In this document: positions 60,808 to 63,571 of the stretch, piece after piece | Layout of the letters: each line of letters opens with the position of its first letter | Position numbering within the stretch: the stretch's first letter is position 1 | From: Clostridia bacterium | GTDB lineage: Bacteria > Bacillota > Clostridia > Oscillospirales > CAG-272 | Direction of reading: 5' to 3' | Length of the DNA stretch: 63,571 bases | Assembly (NCBI GenBank): GCA_017456545.1 | Contig: JAFTJE010000008.1 | Location: 1 to 63,571, forward strand | Notes under the pieces: generated by a model | Databases searched by the model: none | What the model was told of the DNA's origin: nothing | What the model saw: the letters and a program-made list of their open reading frames with translations, nothing else | Program-made: the position numbers and the translations under genes

Positions 60808-61358
60808 TGAAGAAGGTAGTATTGTTGGGAGATTCCATAAGGCTTTGGGGCTACGGTACAAAGGTTCCCGAGCTGCTTGGAGATGGCTATACTGTTTATC
60901 AGCCCGAGGATAATTGCAGATTTACAAAATATACTCTCCGTGGTATGTTTGAATGGCAGAACGAGATAAAGGATGCGGATATAATCCATTGGAATAACGG
61001 ACTTTGGGATGCTACAGAGCTTTTTGATGACGGCACCTTCACCACCGAGGAGGAATATATCCGTGACTGTGTGCGTATTGCAAGAATACTTAAAAAAATC
61101 ACACCGAATGTAATTTTTGCAACCACAACACCCGTATGGGATGAGTTTGTATATACTCATAACGATAAGATTCGGCGTTTTAACGAGATTATAGTTCCCA
61201 TTCTCGAGGCTGAGGGCGTGGTTATAAATGACCTTTATTCGGCTGTTGCATCCGATGTGCATAAGTATGTTAAGGAATGTGATATGATACATTTGAGTGA
61301 GGAAGGTATATCTCTCTGTGCCGAAATGGTGGTAGAAAAGATAAAAAGCTTTGAATAA
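60804..61358 (+). CDS. SGNH/GDSL-type hydrolase
   Basis: 184 residues from the ATG in an ATGA overlap with nth (a second ATG follows directly). VVLLGDSIRLWGYGTKV carries the nucleophile Ser, HWNNGLWD the Asn block, and DMIHLSEEG the catalytic Asp/His. A small cytoplasmic esterase or acyl-hydrolase of unknown substrate. Its last codons (KIKSFE) and stop are duplicated downstream by the direct repeat at 61426-61441. Confidence 0.87.
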   Translation: MMKKVVLLGDSIRLWGYGTKVPELLGDGYTVYQPEDNCRFTKYTLRGMFEWQNEIKDADIIHWNNGLWDATELFDDGTFTTEEEYIRDCVRIARILKKITPNVIFATTTPVWDEFVYTHNDKIRRFNEIIVPILEAEGVVINDLYSAVASDVHKYVKECDMIHLSEEGISLCAEMVVEKIKSFE

Positions 61359-61441
61359 GCATAGCTAAGGGGAAAGACTCCTTCCGTCACGCAAGCGTGC
61401 CACCTTCCTCAGGGAGGACGGCAAGAGATAAAAAGCTTTGA
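61339..61441 (+). repeat. Small insertion with 16-bp direct repeats at the end of the SGNH gene
   Basis: AGATAAAAAGCTTTGA occurs at 61339-61354 and again at 61426-61441. Between them is a 71-bp piece with GACTCCTTCCGTCACGCAAG, a CACGC/GCGTG hairpin and a CTTCC..GGGAGG palindrome, a type of short repeat I recall from gut Clostridia. It looks like a small mobile repeat that copied the target, but a simple local duplication is possible. Confidence 0.6.
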
Positions 61442-61452
61442 CTAATATAAGT

Positions 61453-61491
61453 AAAACACGCCTGTGCGAGGCTTTGCACAGGCGTGTTTGT
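61453..61491. terminator. Bidirectional terminator
   Basis: AAACACGCCTGTGC (61454-61467) / GCACAGGCGTGTTT (61476-61489), perfect 14-bp stem with an 8-nt loop, between the converging SGNH and LRR genes. Confidence 0.88.
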
Positions 61492-61510
61492 TATTAAGAG
61501 TAAATGTATT

Positions 61511-62737
61511 TTAATTGTGCTTGAAATAATCACCGGAGGCAGAATTGTTTGTTAAAATTTCTACATTATTTGTTGCATTTGTAAAATCTACGCTTTTTCC
61601 ACTTGTGGCAATAGGAGTATGTGTTGCAAACCATCCGTCAGGCTTTTCAAAGCTTATGCTTTGCAGATGTAAGCATCCGGTGAAGGCAGAGCTGTTAATA
61701 AGCGTAACGGTGTCAGGTATGGTAATATATGAAATTCCTGAAAAAGAAAATGCCATATATCCGATAGTCTTAACACTGTCGGGGATAACTACGGTATTCA
61801 AAATCTGACATTCATAGAACGCCCCACCTGCAATTCCCACAGTATCATTACGCAATGTAACGGAGGTTGCATTCTTTTTGCATCCTATCACCCATTTATC
61901 CACATAGGAAACATCTCCTTCGGTCTCAATGGCATTTGTACAGCCACGGAAGGCTTCAGCTCCAATATATTTTACTCCGTCGGGTATATTTATGTCGGAA
62001 AGCATATTGCAACCGTTAAAGGCTTGATAATCTATAAAAATCACACTTTCGGGAATAGCTACGCTTGTAAGCTTTGAGCAATTCGCAAATGCACAACGAC
62101 CTATAAATTTAGTAGATGAAGGGATGCTTGCAGAGGTTATATCAGTAGATTTTGCCGATATCAGTATAAGATATTTATTTGCTTCACTTCCCAAATAATA
62201 ACAATTTCCGTATTCATTGTATGTCAGATTAGGACAGTTAAAAAATGTTGATGGACCTATATACTGAACATTTTTCCCAACGGAAGCATTACTAAGATTC
62301 TGGCATTCATAAAATGCGGAAGATCCAATGTAAGTAACGCTATCGGGGATATTTATGCTTTCAAGACTTAAACAGTATTGAAATGCACTGTATCCGATAT
62401 ATGTAACGCTGTCCGGTATATTAATGCTTTTAAGACGGGAGCAACCCGCAAATGCACCGTTTCCAATATATGTAACGGTATCCGGAACAACAACACTTGA
62501 AATACCTGAGTTGCTTAATGCATAATCTGCGATGGATGTGACAGGCTTTCCGTCGTATTCGGATGGGATTACAATATCCTTATCTGTACAGCTTCCAATA
62601 CCTGATAAAGCATATGATTTTCCATCCTCGCTTAATGTAAACGCCAATCCGTTCCCGTCATCACCACAGGCAGAGAAACAAAGCAATGCCGACAGACAGA
62701 GAATAGCTAACAGTAATGTGAACAAGATTTTTTTCAT
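61511..62737 (-). CDS. BspA-type leucine-rich-repeat lipoprotein
   Basis: 408 residues. Signal peptide MKKILFTLLLAILCLSALL with lipobox CFSAC (Cys near 28), then about ten 23-residue repeats of the form IPDSVTYIGSSAFYECxxLxS. BspA-like LRR (LRR_5) proteins mediate surface contact, for example binding of host or bacterial proteins in oral and gut species. The repeats are interrupted once by a YYLGSEANKYLILISA insert. No cell-wall anchor motif. Own promoter at 62806-62834. Confidence 0.92.
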   Translation of the reverse strand: MKKILFTLLLAILCLSALLCFSACGDDGNGLAFTLSEDGKSYALSGIGSCTDKDIVIPSEYDGKPVTSIADYALSNSGISSVVVPDTVTYIGNGAFAGCSRLKSINIPDSVTYIGYSAFQYCLSLESINIPDSVTYIGSSAFYECQNLSNASVGKNVQYIGPSTFFNCPNLTYNEYGNCYYLGSEANKYLILISAKSTDITSASIPSSTKFIGRCAFANCSKLTSVAIPESVIFIDYQAFNGCNMLSDINIPDGVKYIGAEAFRGCTNAIETEGDVSYVDKWVIGCKKNATSVTLRNDTVGIAGGAFYECQILNTVVIPDSVKTIGYMAFSFSGISYITIPDTVTLINSSAFTGCLHLQSISFEKPDGWFATHTPIATSGKSVDFTNATNNVEILTNNSASGDYFKHN

Positions 62738-62805
62738 TCATATCTCCTTTGTATAGTCAAAGTATAAGAAATATATACCTTGACTAAAATTATGTGTACG
62801 GAATA

Positions 62806-62834
62806 ATTGTATCACATAAGGCAGAAAAATTCAA
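62806..62834 (-). promoter_or_regulatory. Promoter of the LRR lipoprotein gene
   Basis: Minus strand TTGAAT (62834-62829), 17 bp, TGA + TACAAT (62811-62806). Leader about 60 nt. Confidence 0.78.
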
Positions 62835-62904
62835 GTAAAGTAAATAATTACTTCTGATAATACACATAGAGGGTTTAGAAAGCATTTTATATGCTGTAAA
62901 AACC

Positions 62905-62974
62905 GTAAGTGGTAATATGTAAGCAGTAAGATGTAAGTGGTAAGATGTAAGTGGTAAGGTGTAAGATGTAAGTA
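62905..62974 (+). repeat. Heptanucleotide tandem array (GTAAGNN x10)
   Basis: Ten consecutive 7-bp units, all beginning GTAAG except the second (GTAAT), with last two bases TG, AT, CA, GT or TA. Exactly 70 bp without gaps. Intergenic, so no coding role. Confidence 0.85.
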
Positions 62975-63264
62975 AAAAGAGAAAATATGTAAAAGAGAAA
63001 AAGAACCGGGGTAAGCCGTCGTAAGTATTACGGATTAAAAAATAGAATGTTTACAAATATCAATGGTTTTTTCCTTAAAAAAGACAAAAAGTCTAACGGT
63101 CACTAACGGTTTGATTATGCTACAATAAAGAAAAAACACATTTCTGTGTGATTTAGCTGCTTAGGACACAAATCAGGGAACAAGTCTGCGAATATGAATT
63201 GTGCATAAAGAAATTTTATATGGTATCAGAGATACATACTGCAATACCGGTCGAAAACCTCTTG

Positions 63265-63293
63265 TTGACAAAGTGACCGTAATATGGTAAAAT
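63265..63293 (+). promoter_or_regulatory. Strong promoter in front of the broken RHS-type frame
   Basis: TTGACA (63265-63270), 17 bp, TGG + TAAAAT (63288-63293), consensus. The leader is about 108 nt and ends with a good RBS GGGAGG (63396-63401). Confidence 0.85.
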
Positions 63294-63391
63294 ATTCTAA
63301 AAGAGCTAAATATAATTTACTGAATAATTTTGAAAATCAATTTGATTACAATACAAAAATATATAAACCCCGGTCAGCGAAATATTTGTAA

Positions 63392-63571
63392 AATCGGGAG
63401 GAAAAATATGAATATGAGCTTACAGTTACGGCAAGCACGGAATGGATAAACGCAACTGGAAGAAAATTCCCTGTAACTATAGACCCAACAATAGAAACAA
63501 ACACATCCTATGGAGAAGCATATGTATCATCGGCTAATCCCAATTCAAATTACAAAAAGCCAAGCGACGGA
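63392..63571 (+). pseudogene. RHS/DNRLRE-type surface protein fragment, start lost (3' cut by window)
   Basis: A frame open from just after TAA (63389-63391) to the window end reads YEYELTVTASTEWINATGRK, then FPVTIDPTIETN, then YGEAYVSSANPNSNYKK, a pattern seen in RHS/wall-associated and DNRLRE-domain proteins. It has no ATG/GTG/TTG in frame. RBS and ATG at 63396-63410 belong to another frame that stops after 13 codons (MNMSLQLRQARNG). An internal deletion or frameshift joined a live promoter, RBS and start to a later part of the gene out of frame. Confidence 0.55.

Larger units (their letters stand above)
62738..63391. other. Gene-poor stretch before the broken RHS-type frame
   Basis: Contains the LRR promoter, the heptamer array, a direct TAACGGT-CAC-TAACGGT repeat (63094-63110), a small ACACA/TGTGT hairpin and the promoter at 63265-63293. 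No coding frame that I can support. Confidence 0.6.

Overview
The window reads as chromosomal DNA of a Bacillota bacterium of class Clostridia, most likely an uncultured gut Oscillospirales-type organism. The evidence is strong Shine-Dalgarno sites, sigma-A promoters spaced at exactly 17 bp, ProB without a PUA domain, PyrK/PyrD-1B, PyrB+PyrI, ZapA-U32-Maf-Nth order, DUF1292, DUF1653, Y-polymerase+YolD, a BspA-type LRR lipoprotein and several host-glycan glycosidases. Genus cannot be fixed from the sequence. No rRNA, phage, CRISPR array or transposase gene is visible.

Layout. 1-2.1 kb: 3' part of a Glu/Val/Pro repeat protein ending in a ribosomal L15-like domain, then a small lipoprotein on the minus strand. 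2.2-11.1 kb: one pyrimidine operon pyrC-carB-pyrK-pyrD-pyrF-pyrE-pyrB-pyrI, without carA, from a consensus promoter with a tandem 10-bp repeat at the transcript start. 11.1-18.8 kb: NSS amino-acid transporter, SGNH esterase with DUF1653, pyruvate kinase, GH2 beta-galactosidase (minus). 18.9-26.5 kb: Y-family polymerase/YolD, MarR/HAD pair, glycerate kinase/CotH lipoprotein (minus), HAD-IIA/nagB. 26.5-26.9 kb: a 370-bp hairpin-packed element with inverted-repeat ends. 26.9-31.5 kb: APH-like kinase, XRE-methyltransferase fusion between 13-bp inverted repeats, a LexA-type repressor followed by an unrecognised gene, and a flavoprotein. 31.6-39.3 kb: TIM-barrel isomerase/Gfo-Idh pair (minus) and a tightly packed plus-strand run (DUF1295, FliB-like, SfsA, MmcQ/YjbR, RibD-like, flavin reductase, hydrolase, Bcp). 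39.4-49.3 kb: carbohydrate block (MalQ, DUF4091, GH29, citrate synthase, GH92, GH29). 49.3-57.1 kb (minus): MFS transporter, cation/proton antiporter, tRNA-Ser(CGA), membrane protein, 6S RNA, DUF1292, ThiI, ProA, ProB. 57.2-61.4 kb: ZapA-U32-Maf-Nth-SGNH. 61.5 kb to end: LRR lipoprotein, heptamer repeat and a broken RHS-type reading frame cut by the window edge.

Working together: the GH2, GH29, GH92 and DUF4091 proteins all lack signal peptides, so they should act on oligosaccharides already imported, with NagB, the HAD-IIA phosphatase, the isomerase/oxidoreductase pair and pyruvate kinase feeding sugars into glycolysis. Nineteen of the 22 promoters with both boxes that I could read carry an extended -10 (TGN directly before the hexamer), a consistent house style that helped decide several gene starts. 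The less ordinary material is in the repeat elements, the L15-tailed repeat protein, the XRE-methyltransferase island, the LexA-linked unknown gene and the scar beside the tRNA.
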